A program made the translations under genes and the position numbers. DNA of 64,000 nt from JANSWY01 sp965243755 (GTDB lineage Bacteria > Bacteroidota > Bacteroidia > Cytophagales > Cyclobacteriaceae), in NCBI GenBank assembly GCA_965243755.1, contig CBDEVW010000007.1:186001-250000 (forward strand), written 5' to 3'. The notes below the pieces were generated by a model. That model was not told where the DNA came from. It was given only the letters and a program-made list of their open reading frames with translations, and did not search any database. Positions 43,242-55,000 of this stretch are shown here, piece after piece (the stretch's first letter is position 1; each line of letters starts with the position of its first letter).

Positions 43242-44453
43242 ATGGAAAGATCGATTATACATTTGGATTTGGACACTTTCTTTGTGTCTTGTGAACGGCT
43301 GATCAACCCGGAGCTTGTCGGACGTCCTATTATATTAGGAGGAATCACTGACCGGGGAATTGTTTCTTCTTGTAGTTATGAGGCCAGACAAATGGGTATA
43401 TATGCCAACATGCCTATGAAACTGGCCAGAACAATTTGTCCTGAAGCGGTGGTGATTAAAGGTAACAGTGGTATCTACAGTAAGTTTTCCAACATGGTGA
43501 CAGAGATCATCAAAGAGGAAGCGCCATTGTATGAAAAGGCCTCCATGGATGAGTTTTATATTGATTCAAGTGGAATGGATCACTATTTTGGTGTTTATAA
43601 ATGGGCCACAGAGCTCAGAAATAAAATCATAAAGGAAACCAATCTTCCCATCTCTCTGGGCTTATCAACGAATAAGACGGTATCGAAAGTGGGCACTGGT
43701 GAGGCAAAGCCCAATGGTTACATCAAAATCGATCACGGTGATGAGAAGCTGTTTTTGGCTCCTTTGTCGGTACGGAAGATACCCATGGTAGGAGAAAAAA
43801 CCTGGTATGAGTTGAAGCAAATGGGTGTAGAGCGTATTGAGACCATTCAGAAGATGCCCATCAAGCTCATGGAATCTGCTTTTGGAGAAAATGGCAAGAC
43901 GATATGGAAAAAATGCAACGGGATTGACAACACGCCAGTCATACCTTACAATGAGTTGAAATCCATTAGCATAGAGCGGACTTTCGAAAAGGACACCATC
44001 GATATGAATAAACTGAACAGCATTTTGATTGCTATGGCGGAAAACCTGGCTTATCAATTGCGCAATGGCCATAAGCTGACCTCCTGCATTGCTGTCAGGA
44101 TCAAATATGCAGACCTCAATACATATTCCAGGCAAAAGAAGGTACCCTATACTGCTGCAGATGCTACAATTCTGGAAGTGGTAAAGTCATTATTTAACAG
44201 ATTGTATGAAAGACGGCTAAGGATCAGGACGATAAGTGTGAGGTTTAGTGGCTTGGTCAATGGAGGACATCAGATCAATTTTCTTGAATACTCTGAGGAG
44301 ACGTGCAACTTGTACCAGGCCATGGATAAAATAAGAAACAGGTATGGTCAGGATGCAGTGAAGCGAGCTGTTGCCATGGGATCAAGAGGAATTGGGAGGT
44401 CCAATCCGTTCACAGGGGGACCCAGAGTGATCCCTGCACACAGAAGAGCCTAA
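43242..44453 (+). CDS. dinB: Y-family DNA polymerase (DinB/Pol IV type)
   Basis: A 403-residue translesion DNA polymerase. The palm motif IIHLDLDTFFVSCERL gives the first metal-binding Asp9, and ASMDEFYID gives Asp103 and Glu104. The segment RGIVSSCSYEARQMGI and the helix-hairpin-helix-like region (LSVRKIPMVGEKTWYELKQMG) are standard. The little-finger domain spans about 235-350. No beta-clamp-binding QLxLF-like end is obvious; the C-terminus is a basic GGPRVIPAHRRA. Such enzymes copy past damaged bases at reduced fidelity and are often damage-induced. The palindrome immediately before the ATG suggests tight repression. It stands alone, with a hairpin after the stop. Confidence 0.93.
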   Translation: MERSIIHLDLDTFFVSCERLINPELVGRPIILGGITDRGIVSSCSYEARQMGIYANMPMKLARTICPEAVVIKGNSGIYSKFSNMVTEIIKEEAPLYEKASMDEFYIDSSGMDHYFGVYKWATELRNKIIKETNLPISLGLSTNKTVSKVGTGEAKPNGYIKIDHGDEKLFLAPLSVRKIPMVGEKTWYELKQMGVERIETIQKMPIKLMESAFGENGKTIWKKCNGIDNTPVIPYNELKSISIERTFEKDTIDMNKLNSILIAMAENLAYQLRNGHKLTSCIAVRIKYADLNTYSRQKKVPYTAADATILEVVKSLFNRLYERRLRIRTISVRFSGLVNGGHQINFLEYSEETCNLYQAMDKIRNRYGQDAVKRAVAMGSRGIGRSNPFTGGPRVIPAHRRA

Positions 44454-44469
44454 TCAACTGGCTCGAATT

Positions 44470-44489
44470 CCCCCGATTTTCATCGGGGG
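44470..44489 (+). terminator. Hairpin after the Y-family polymerase gene
   Basis: CCCCCGAT (44470-44477) pairs with ATCGGGGG (44482-44489) around TTTC, 17 bp past the stop codon. There is no T-run after it, so termination is likely but not certain. Confidence 0.6.
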
Positions 44490-44699
44490 GTTCGGTTAGC
44501 AAATGTGGAATATTTCCACTTTTCCCATAGCATGATGCTTTATAAAAAAAGCCTTACAAATCTGATAGAAATGAAATATAATATCATAGAGTTTAGATGG
44601 GAACTATGATAATTAAGGTAAGTGGTAATTTCTGTCAGGCTAATGGAATAAAACCTTTAATTATAAGACATTACTGTGCGGGTGCTAGGGTCCTACATT

Positions 44700-44714
44700 C
44701 CCCCCCCCCCCCCC
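44700..44714. repeat. Poly-C homopolymer run of 15
   Basis: Fifteen consecutive C on the plus strand, in intergenic DNA 355 bp past the 3' end of the porP-like gene. Such tracts are prone to slippage and to sequencing error. No gene or promoter clearly depends on its length. Confidence 0.9.
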
Positions 44715-44815
44715 GATACTTGCATCAGAGCATGTAATTTCATAAAAATGTAAATGCATGGTCCCTAATCACAAAAAGGTATAATCCATTTTCATTTTCC
44801 TTATAATTCACACCT

Positions 44816-44992
44816 TCCACCACCGCGGAGGCACTTACTTTTTGAAAGACCGCAGCGGCGGACCGTCAAAAACTAAGGAAAAAGTCTTTGGGAAATTATT
44901 AGCACACGGCCTCCCTATGCCCCTTTCCGCACAAGTCCAGCCCAATCCTGCAACACGGCCATCATCACACAATCCGCCCGCCATTTCCCGTC
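44816..44992 (-). repeat. Dispersed intergenic repeat, copy B
   Basis: The reverse complement aligns along its length with 2269-2437. It carries about 15 extra bases (ACGGTCCGCCGCTGC-like) that are absent from copy A. The other end of each copy is GC-rich (CCTCCGCGGTGG here, CCTCCACGGCGG in copy A). Confidence 0.8.
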
Positions 44993-45069
44993 TACCCCAG
45001 ATACGAGTCACATTTTTACTCTAGAATCATAATCCAATTAATTTTCCCCGGACACTATTGATTATAAGA

Positions 45070-45972
45070 TTAAAAGTACCTGGGTGTAATGACTTTGGAC
45101 CTTCTGAATACAAATCTGTAATTCAACATTATTTCATGAGACCCACTGGATAACCTGGCAAGATCTGTTAATCCATAATCGTAAGAATACCCTACTCTTA
45201 ACTGAGTGGTGGCCTGAAAATCTAATAAGAAACTAATGGCGTCTAAGGATCGGTATGAAGCTCCTATCCAAACTTTGTCATCCAGAATCAGGTTTGCGTT
45301 CACATCAATTTCCATGGGAGCTCCAGATACGTACTTGATCAATGTACTGGGCTTTAGTTTGATTACAGGGCTTAATTCAAGTACAATGCCTGTCGTAAAG
45401 AAGAAATGCGGAATGCTTGTAGAGCCAGACCCTCCATCGATAGAGACAAGGTCACTTTTTAAGAGTGAAGGTATGGATACACCTGCATAAAGCCTGCTGT
45501 TATAAAAATAAATTCCAGCTCCTACATCGGGAGTCGTGCCACTGAGGTTATATTGGTATTTGGGATCATTGATACTAAGGTCCGCATAGGAAATTTCATT
45601 AGACCTGAGCCCTCCCTGTAACCCCAGAGATAAAGTTCCTTTTCTCATGTCAATTCTATATGCTGCACTTAAGGCAAGTGCGTTTTGAGAGGAGACACCT
45701 ATTTCATCTCTTGAAAACAATAAACCAAATGACGCCTTTTTACCCGGTATTGGAGAATGGAGTGAAAAAGTCTGTGTTCTGGGAGCCCCTTCGATACCTA
45801 CCCACTGAAACCTGGCAAGTGCCGACATGCTGATTGTCTGATGACTACCGGCATAAGCAGGATTGATCGCAAGCCCATTGAACATGTATTGGGTATACAT
45901 GGCCTGTTGTTGACCCCAACCCAAAAAACTTATGGTAATAGTGATGATAAATAGTATGCTTTTCTTTTTCAT
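45070..45972 (-). CDS. PorP/SprF family T9SS-associated outer-membrane protein
   Basis: The frame opens at 45990; the ATG at 45972 (MKKKSILFIITITISFLGWG) gives a clean signal peptide and I start there (300 residues). The mature N-terminus QQQAMYTQYMFNGLAINPAYAGSH is the signature of the PorP/SprF family, 14-16-strand outer-membrane barrels linked to T9SS. The body shows alternating strands (for example GSTSIPHFFFTTGIVLELS) and ends RRSKVITPRYF. SprF-like proteins are needed for secretion or surface attachment of particular adhesins with type B sorting domains. This gene lies 106 bp downstream of exactly such an adhesin, so it is very likely its partner. Confidence 0.93.
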   Translation of the reverse strand: MKKKSILFIITITISFLGWGQQQAMYTQYMFNGLAINPAYAGSHQTISMSALARFQWVGIEGAPRTQTFSLHSPIPGKKASFGLLFSRDEIGVSSQNALALSAAYRIDMRKGTLSLGLQGGLRSNEISYADLSINDPKYQYNLSGTTPDVGAGIYFYNSRLYAGVSIPSLLKSDLVSIDGGSGSTSIPHFFFTTGIVLELSPVIKLKPSTLIKYVSGAPMEIDVNANLILDDKVWIGASYRSLDAISFLLDFQATTQLRVGYSYDYGLTDLARLSSGSHEIMLNYRFVFRRSKVITPRYF

Positions 45973-46096
45973 ATCTGGTTTTCCTAACACTAAACTAATT
46001 CAAAGTGCTATGAGATTAAGAAAGTATTCGATGGTGACATATGTATGCCCGTTGAACAATATCTATTACCAGTTTAATATATTTCAGCATATACTT

Positions 46097-49000
46097 TTAT
46101 CTGTTGATTAATACAAATCCTACAATCGGTTCACTGCCATCTCCCAGGTCTATCAGGTAGTAATAAGTGCCTGCAGGCACATCCTGGCTACCAATAATTA
46201 ACCCTATGTTTGACTCCCCGGACCATTTTCTTGACTGGTTATCATATCCCTGTACTTCGAATATTTTATTACCCCACCTATTGAATATCTGTACATTGTT
46301 ATTAGGGTAGTTTTCAATATTCTCAATGTAGAATGAATCGTTGATGCCGTCACCATCCGGACTAAAGCCTTTGGTTGGTGTAACTGCGGAACAGCCATCC
46401 TGAGGGTCCAGATAATTGGCTATGCCATCTTCATCACAATCATCATTGTTCAGGTTGTCATCTCCGTTAGTATCTTCATCCTGATCATTTTTACCATCAC
46501 CATCAGTATCACAAGGATCACTATCCAGGAAGTTTGGAACACCATCATTGTCGCAATCGTCATTGTATGGGTTGCCATCTCCATCGGTATCTTCAGGGTC
46601 ATTCACACCATCACCATCAGTATCACATGGGTCTGAATCCAGGTAGTTTGGTGTACCATCATCGTCACAATCGTCATTTTCAGGATCACCATCACCATCA
46701 GTATCTTCATCACTGTCATTAATACCATCTCCATCAGCATCACAGCTATCTGCATCCAGGAAGTTAGGTATTCCATCGCTATCACAATCGTCATTGTATG
46801 GGTTTCCATCACCATCGGTATCTTCCGGATCATTCAACCCATCACCGTCTGTATCACAAGGATCAGCATCCAGGTAATTCGGTGTTCCGTCACTATCGCA
46901 ATCGTCATTATTGAGGTTGCCATCACCATTGGAATCTTCATCATGGTCATAAATGCCATCCCCATCAGAATCACATTGGTCGGCATCCTGGAAGTTTGGT
47001 ATTCCATCGCTATCACAATCATCATTGTACGGATTACCATCACCATCGGTATCTTCAGGGTCATTTACCCCATCACCGTCAGTGTCACATGGATCGGTAT
47101 CCAGATAATTTGGTGTCCCATCACTGTCGCAATCGTCATTTTCCAGGTTACCGTCACCATTGGAGTCTTCATCTGTGTCATAAATGCCATCTCCATCGGT
47201 ATCACAGCTATCAGCATCCTGGAAGTTTGGTGTACCGTCACTGTCACAATCATCATTGTAAGGGTTGCCATCACCATTGGTATCTTCCTCTCCGTCATCT
47301 AAACCATCGCCATCGGTATCACATGGATCTGTATCCAAGTAGTTTGGCGTGCCATCACTGTCGCAATCGTCATTGTCCAGGTTGCCATCACCATTGGAGT
47401 CTTCATCTGTATCATAGATGCCATCACCATCAGTATCACAGCTATCAGCATCCTGGAAGTTTGGCGTTCCATCACTGTCACAATCGTCGTTGTAAGGATT
47501 ACCATCACCATTGGTATCTTCCTCTCCATCATCTAGTCCATCCCCATCGGTATCACATGGATCTGTATCCAGATAGTTTGGCGTACCATCACTGTCGCAA
47601 TCGTCATTGTCCAGGTTGCCATCTCCATTGGAGTCTTCATCTGTATCATAAATGCCATCTCCATCAGTATCACAGCTATCAGCATCCTGGAAGTTTGGCG
47701 TTCCATCACTGTCACAATCGTCGTTGTAAGGGTTGCCATCACCATTGGTGTCTTCCTCTCCATCATCTAGTCCATCCCCATCGGTATCACATGGATCTGT
47801 ATCGAGGTAATTTGGTGTACCATCAGTGTCGCAATCGTCATTGTCCAGGTTGCCATCGCCATTGGAGTCTTCATCGGTATCATAGATGCCATCACCATCA
47901 GTATCACAGCTATCAGCATCCTGGAAGTTTGGTGTACCGTCACTGTCACAATCGTCGTTGTAAGGATTACCATCACCATTGGTATCCTCAGGGTCATTTA
48001 TTCCGTCTCCATCCGAATCACAAGGTGTTGTATCCAGATAGTTAGGAGTGCCGTCACTGTCACAGTCATCATTTGCAGGGTTTCCATCACCGTTTGAGTC
48101 TTCATCATTATCAAAAATACCATCGCCATCAGTATCACAAGGATCTGTGTCAAGGAAGTTTGGCGTGCCGTCACTATCACAATCATCGTTGTATGGGTTG
48201 CCATCACCATTAATATCTTCTACCCCATCGTCGAAACCATCCCCATCGGTATCACATGGATCTGTATCGAGGTAATTTGGTGTGCCATCACTATCACAGT
48301 CATCATTATCAAGGTTGCCATCACCATTGATATCTTCATCTAAATCGTTGATGCCATCCCCATCGGTATCACAATTGTCAGAATCCTGGAAATTAGGTGT
48401 TCCATCCCTATCACAATCGTCATTATATGGATTGCCGTCACCATTGGTATCCTCTTCTCCGTCATCTAAACCATCTCCATCAGTGTCACAATGATCTGAA
48501 TCCAGATAGTTTGGTGTTCCATCACCATCACAGTCATCATTATCCAGGTTTCCATCACCGTTACTATCTTCATCAGCCGTTAGCACTCCGTCGTTATCAT
48601 CATCGGTATCCAGATAATCTGGCGTGCCATCACTATCGGTATCATCATTGGAAGGGATTCCATCTCCATTCAGATCTTCCTCCGCATCACTCAGTCCATC
48701 ACCATCAGTATCACATGGGTCGGTATCCAGGAAGTTAGGAATTCCATCTCCATCACAATCATCATCATATGGGTCTCCATCGAGATTACTATCTTCATTG
48801 TCAAGTAAGCCATCACCATCAGTATCACATGGATCAATATCCAGGTAATTCAGTATTCCATCACTATCGCAATCTCCAAGAGTATCTTCGTCTTCTGATA
48901 GAATCCCATCATTATCATCGTCAGTATCCAGGTAATCAGGGGTACCATCAGTATCAGTATCATCATTCGTCGGATCTCCGTCACCATTAAGGTCTTCGTC

Positions 49001-52000
49001 TGCGTCATTTACCCCATCACCATCAGTATCGCAAGGCTCTGTGTCAAGGAAGTTAGGTGTTCCATCAGCATCACAGTCATCGTTATAAGGGTTCCCATCA
49101 TTATTTGAATCCTCAAAATCATCATTTAGTCCATCACCATCTGTGTCACATGGGTCTGTGTCAAGATAATTGACTAATCCATCACTGTCACAGTCTCCCA
49201 ATGCATCCTCATCTGAGGTAAGAATACCGTCATTGTCATCATCGGTATCTAAATAGTCTGGTGTGCCATCAGCATCAGAATCATCATTGGAAGGGATACC
49301 ATCTCCGTTCAGGTCTTCATCCGCATCGCTCAGTCCATCACCATCTGTGTCGCAAGGGTCTGTGTCAAGGAAGTTAGGTGTCCCATCTCCATCACAATCA
49401 TCGCCATAAGGATCGCCATCAAGATTGCTGTCTTCATTGTCTAGCAGCCCGTCACCATCGGTATCACAAGGGTCGGTATCCAAATAGTTTAATATGCCAT
49501 CACTATCACAGTCACCAAAAGTATTCTCATCTCCAGTAAGAATACCGTCGTTATCATCATCGGTATCCAGATAATCTGGTGTGCCATCTCCATCAGAATC
49601 ATCGTTTGTGGGATCATCATCACCATTGATATCTTCGTCGCTATCAAACACACCATCTCCATCAGAATCAGTATCGCCGGAACTAATGGTTAGTTCGTTT
49701 GTGCTTGTATCTGACGAGCTGTTTCCGGCACCATCTGTGCTGGTGACATCAACATCATAAGTGCCATCAGCCAAATCAGTAAATGGTCCACCTGCAGTAG
49801 GTGTGTCGGTTTCAGTATCGATTGACCAATTGCCACTGGCATCTGCGGTAGTTTCAAAGGTCACCCCATTGATCACTACAGTTACAGTGCTGTTGGCTTC
49901 TGCGGTACCGGTAAGTACTGGTGTGGTATCATTGGTGCTAAGGGCGTTAACAGTTGGAGTAGCCGGTGCTGTTGTGTCGATAGTAAGCTCAGTAGTAGAA
50001 CCATCTGAGGTGCTGTTACCAGCCTCATCAGTGCTGGTCACTGTCACTTCATAATCTCCGTCCGACAAAGCCGTAAATGGCCCACCAGCAGTAGGTGTGT
50101 CGGTTTCAGTATCGATTGACCAATTGCCACTGGCGTCAGCGGTAGTTTCGAAGGTCACCCCATTGATCACAACAGTTACAGTGCTGTTGGCTTCTGCGGT
50201 ACCGGTAAGTACTGGTGTGGTATCGTTGGTACTAAGGGCGTTAACAGTTGGAGTGGCCGGTGCTGCTGTGTCGATAGTCAGCTCAGTAGAAGAAGCATCT
50301 GAGGTGCTGTTACCAGCTTCATCAGTGCTGGTCACTGTCACTTCATAATCTCCGTCCGACAAAGCCGTAAATGGCCCATCTGCAGTAGGTGTGTCGGTTT
50401 CAGTATCGATTGACCAGTTGCCACTGGTATCTGCGGTAGTTTCAAAGGTCACCCCATTGATTACCACGGTTACAGTGCTGTTGGCTTCTGCGGTACCGGT
50501 AAGTACTGGTGTGGTATCGTTGGTACTAAGGGCGTTAACAGTTGGAGTGGCCGGTGCTGTTGTGTCGATAGTAAGCTCAGTAGTAGAACCATCTGAGGTG
50601 CTGTTACCAGCCTCATCAGTGCTGGTCACTGTCACTTCATAATCTCCGTCCGACAAAGCCGTAAATGGTCCACCTGCAGTAGGTGTGTCGGTTTCAGTAT
50701 CGATTGACCAATTGCCACTAGCGTCTGCGGTAGTTTCAAAGGTCACCCCATTGATCACTACAGTTACAGTGCTGTTGGCTTCTGCGGTACCAGTAAGTAC
50801 TGGTGTGGTATCATTGGTGCTAAGGGCGTTAACAGTTGGAGTAGTCGGTGCTGTTGTGTCGATAGTAAGCTCAGTAGTAGAACCATCTGAGGTGCTGTTA
50901 CCAGCCTCATCAGTGTTGGTCACTGTTACTTCATAATCTCCGTCCGACAAAGCCGTAAATGGCCCACCTGCAGTAGGTGTGTCGGTTTCAGTATCGATTG
51001 ACCAGTTGCCACTGGCATCAGCGGTAGTTTCAAAGGTCACCCCATTGATCACTACGGTTACAGTGCTGTTGGCTTCTGCGGTACCGGTAAGTACAGGTGT
51101 GGTATCGTTGGTGCTAAGGGCGTTAACAGTTGGAGTAGCTGGTGCTGTTGTATCGATAGTAAGCTCAGTAGTAGAACCATCTGAGGTGCTGTTACCAGCC
51201 TCATCAGTGCTGGTCACTGTTACTTCATAATCTCCGTCCGACAAAGCCGTAAATGGTCCACCTGCAGTAGGTGTGTCGGTTTCAGTATCGATTAACCAAT
51301 TGCCACTGGCGTCTGCGGTAGTTTCAAAGGTCACCCCATTGATCACTACGGTTACAGTGCTGTTGGCTTCTGCGGTACCGGTAAGTACAGGTGTGGTATC
51401 ATTGGTGCTAAGGGCGTTAACAGTTGGAGTAGCTGGTGCTGTTGTGTCGACAGTAAGCTCAGTAGTAGAACCATCTGAGGTGCTGTTACCAGCCTCATCA
51501 GTGCTGGTCACTGTTACTTCATAATCTCCGTCTGACAAAGCCGTAAATGGCCCACCAGCAGTAGGTGTATCGGTTTCAGTATCGATTGACCAATTGCCAC
51601 TGGCGTCTGCGGTAGTTTCAAAGGTCACCCCATTGATCACTACGGTTACAGTGCTGTTGGCTTCTGCGGTACCGGTAAGTACTGGTGTGGTATCGTTGGT
51701 GCTAAGGGCGTTAACAGTTGGAGTAGCTGGTGCTGTTGTGTCGATAGTCAGCTCAGTAGTAGAACCATCTGAGGTGCTGTTACCAGCCTCATCAGTGCTG
51801 GTCACTGTCACTTCATAATCTCCGTCCGACAAAGCCGTAAATGGCCCACCAGCAGTAGGTGTATCGGTTTCAGTATCGATTGACCAATTGCCACTGGCGT
51901 CTGCGGTAGTTTCAAAGGTCACCCCATTGATCACTACGGTTACAGTGCTGTTGGCTTCTGCGGTACCGGTAATTACTGGTGTGGTATCATTGGTGCTAAG

Positions 52001-55000
52001 GGCGTTAACAGTTGGAGTAGCCGGTGCTGTTGTGTCGATGGTAAGCTCAGTAGTAGAACCATCTGAGGTGCTGTTACCAGCCTCATCAGTGCTGGTCACT
52101 GTTACTTCATAATCTCCGTCCGACAAAGCAGTAAATGGCCCACCTGCAGTAGGTGTATCGGTTTCAGTATCGATTGACCAATTGCCACTGGCATCTGCGG
52201 TTGTTTCAAAGGTCACCCCATTGATCACTACGGTTACAGTGCTGTTGGCTTCTGCAGTACCGGTAAGTACTGGTGTGGTATCGTTGGTGCTAAGGGCGTT
52301 AACAGTTGGAGTAGTTGGTGCTGTTGTGTCGATAGTCAGCTCAGTAGTAGAAGCATCTGAGGTGCTGTTCCCAGCCTCATCAGTGCTGGTCACTGTTACT
52401 TCATAATCTCCGTCCGACAAAGCAGTAAATGGTCCACCTGCCGTTGGTGTATCCGTTTCAGTGTCGACAGACCAATTGCCACTGGCATCTGCGGTAGTTT
52501 CAAAGGTCACCCCATTGATCACTACAGTTACAGTGCTGTTGGCTTCTGCTGTACCGGTAAGTACTGGTGTGGTATCGTTGGTAGTCTGACTAACAATTGT
52601 AGGAGTTGCCGGGTTAGTGGTATCGATGATTAATTCATTGGTGGTGCCATCAGAAACGGCATTGCCAGCTGCATCGGTGATGGTAGCAGTGACTGGATAA
52701 GTCCCTTCTGCAAGTGCAGTGATAGCACTAAGGTCGAGGGTCCAGTTGTCACCAGAATTAGTTAATTCAGTGTCTACACCAAGTGTGTAAGTTGTACCAT
52801 CCACAGTAACCGAGAATACATCAGCATCAGAAGAGTCGAAAGTACCGGTAATGACTGGTGTCGTATCATTAGTGGTTTGTGCATTGACAGTAGGAGTTGC
52901 CGGGTTAGTCGTATCAATGACCAATTCATTGGTCGTACCATCAGAAACCGCATTGCCTGCAGCATCGGTAATGGTAGCAGTGACCGGATAAGTCCCTTCT
53001 GCAAGTGCAGTGATAGCACTAAGGTCCAGGGTCCAGTTGTCGCCAGAGTTGGTGAGTTCAGCATCTGTTCCTAAAGTATAAGTTGTACCATCTACAGTAA
53101 CCGAGAACACATCAGCATCAGAAGAATCGAAAGTACCTGTGATGACAGGCGTGGTATCATTGGTAGTCTGTGAATTGACTGTAGGAGTTGCCGGGTTAGT
53201 GGTATCAATGACCAATTCGTTTGTCGTACCATCAGAAACTGCATTGCCTGCAGCATCGGTAATGGTGGCAGTGACCGGATAAGTTCCTTCTGTTAATGCA
53301 GTGATAGCACTAAGGTCGAGGGTCCAGTTGTCACCAGAATTAGTTAATTCAGTGTCTACACCAAGTGTGTAAGTTGTACCATCCACAGTAACCGAGAATA
53401 CATCAGCATCAGAAGAGTCGAAAGTACCGGTAATGACTGGCGTGGTATCATTGGTGGTTTGTGCATTGACAGTAGGAGTTGCCGGGTTAGTGGTATCAAT
53501 GACCAATTCATTGGTCGTACCATCAGAAACCGCATTGCCTGCAGCATCGGTAATGGTAGCAGTGACCGGATAAGTCCCTTCTGTTAATGCAGTGATAGCA
53601 CTAAGGTCGAGGGTCCAGTTGTCACCAGAATTAGTTAATTCAGTGTCTACACCAAGTGTGTAAGTTGTACCATCCACAGTAACCGAGAATACATCAGCAT
53701 CAGAAGAGTCGAAAGTACCGGTAATGACTGGCGTGGTATCATTGGTGGTTTGTGCATTGACAGTAGGAGTTGCCGGGTTAGTCGTATCAATGACCAATTC
53801 ATTGGTCGTACCATCAGAAACCGCATTGCCTGCAGCATCGGTAATGGTAGCAGTGACCGGATAAGTCCCTTCTGTTAATGCAGTGATAGCACTAAGGTCG
53901 AGGGTCCAGTTGTCACCAGAATTAGTTAATTCAGTGTCTACACCAAGTGTGTAAGTTGTACCATCCACAGTAACCGAGAATACATCAGCATCAGAAGAGT
54001 CGAAAGTACCTGTGATGACAGGCGTGGTATCATTGGTAGTCTGTGAATTGACTGTAGGAGTTGCCGGGTTAGTGGTATCAATGACCAATTCGTTTGTCGT
54101 ACCATCAGAAACTGCATTGCCTGCAGCATCGGTAATGGTGGCAGTGACCGGATAAGTTCCTTCTGTTAATGCAGTGATAGCACTAAGGTCGAGGGTCCAG
54201 TTGTCACCAGAATTAGTTAATTCAGTGTCTACACCAAGTGTGTAAGTTGTACCATCCACAGTAACCGAGAATACATCAGCATCAGAAGAGTCGAAAGTAC
54301 CGGTAATGACTGGCGTGGTATCATTGGTGGTTTGTGCATTGACAGTAGGAGTTGCCGGGTTAGTCGTATCAATGACCAATTCATTGGTCGTACCATCAGA
54401 AACCGCATTGCCTGCAGCATCGGTAATGGTAGCAGTGACCGGATAAGTCCCTTCTGTTAATGCAGTGATAGCACTAAGGTCGAGGGTCCAGTTGTCACCA
54501 GAATTAGTTAATTCAGTGTCTACACCAAGTGTGTAAGTTGTACCATCCACAGTAACCGAGAATACATCAGCATCAGAAGAGTCGAAAGTACCGGTAATGA
54601 CTGGCGTGGTATCATTGGTGGTTTGTGCATTGACAGTAGGAGTTGCCGGGTTAGTCGTATCAATGACCAATTCATTGGTCGTACCATCAGAAACCGCATT
54701 GCCTGCAGCATCGGTAATGGTAGCAGTGACCGGATAAGTCCCTTCTGTTAATGCAGTGATAGCACTAAGGTCGAGGGTCCAGTTGTCACCAGAATTAGTT
54801 AATTCAGTGTCTACACCAAGTGTGTAAGTTGTACCATCCACAGTAACCGAGAATACATCAGCATCAGAAGAGTCGAAAGTACCTGTGATGACTGGTGTCG
54901 TATCATTGGTGGTCTGTGCATTGACAGTAGGAGTTGCCGGGTTAGTGGTATCAATGACTAATTCATTGGTGGTACCATCAGAAACTGCATTGCCTGCAGC

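Larger units (their letters stand above)
44454..45069. other. Gene-free stretch with hairpin, poly-C run and dispersed repeat
   Basis: Between convergent genes. It contains a GC-rich hairpin (44470-44489), a run of 15 C (44700-44714) and repeat copy B (44816-44992). The 60-codon ORF at 44842-45024 lies entirely inside the repeat and I do not count it as a gene. Confidence 0.7.

Noticed and set aside
44842..45024. 60-codon ORF in the dispersed repeat
   Set aside because: It lies inside repeat copy B; copy A does not preserve an equivalent frame, so it is a by-product of the repeat.
46534..48738. Long His-rich plus-strand ORFs opposite the TSP3 region
   Set aside because: They arise because the reverse complement of repeated Asp and Gly codons reads as His and other codons in another frame. 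They carry no start or promoter evidence.
49761..52406. Recurring plus-strand ORFs (MSVSVSIDQLPLAS type) inside the adhesin array
   Set aside because: They are antisense shadows repeated at exactly the 294-bp period of the minus-strand repeats and have no independent features.
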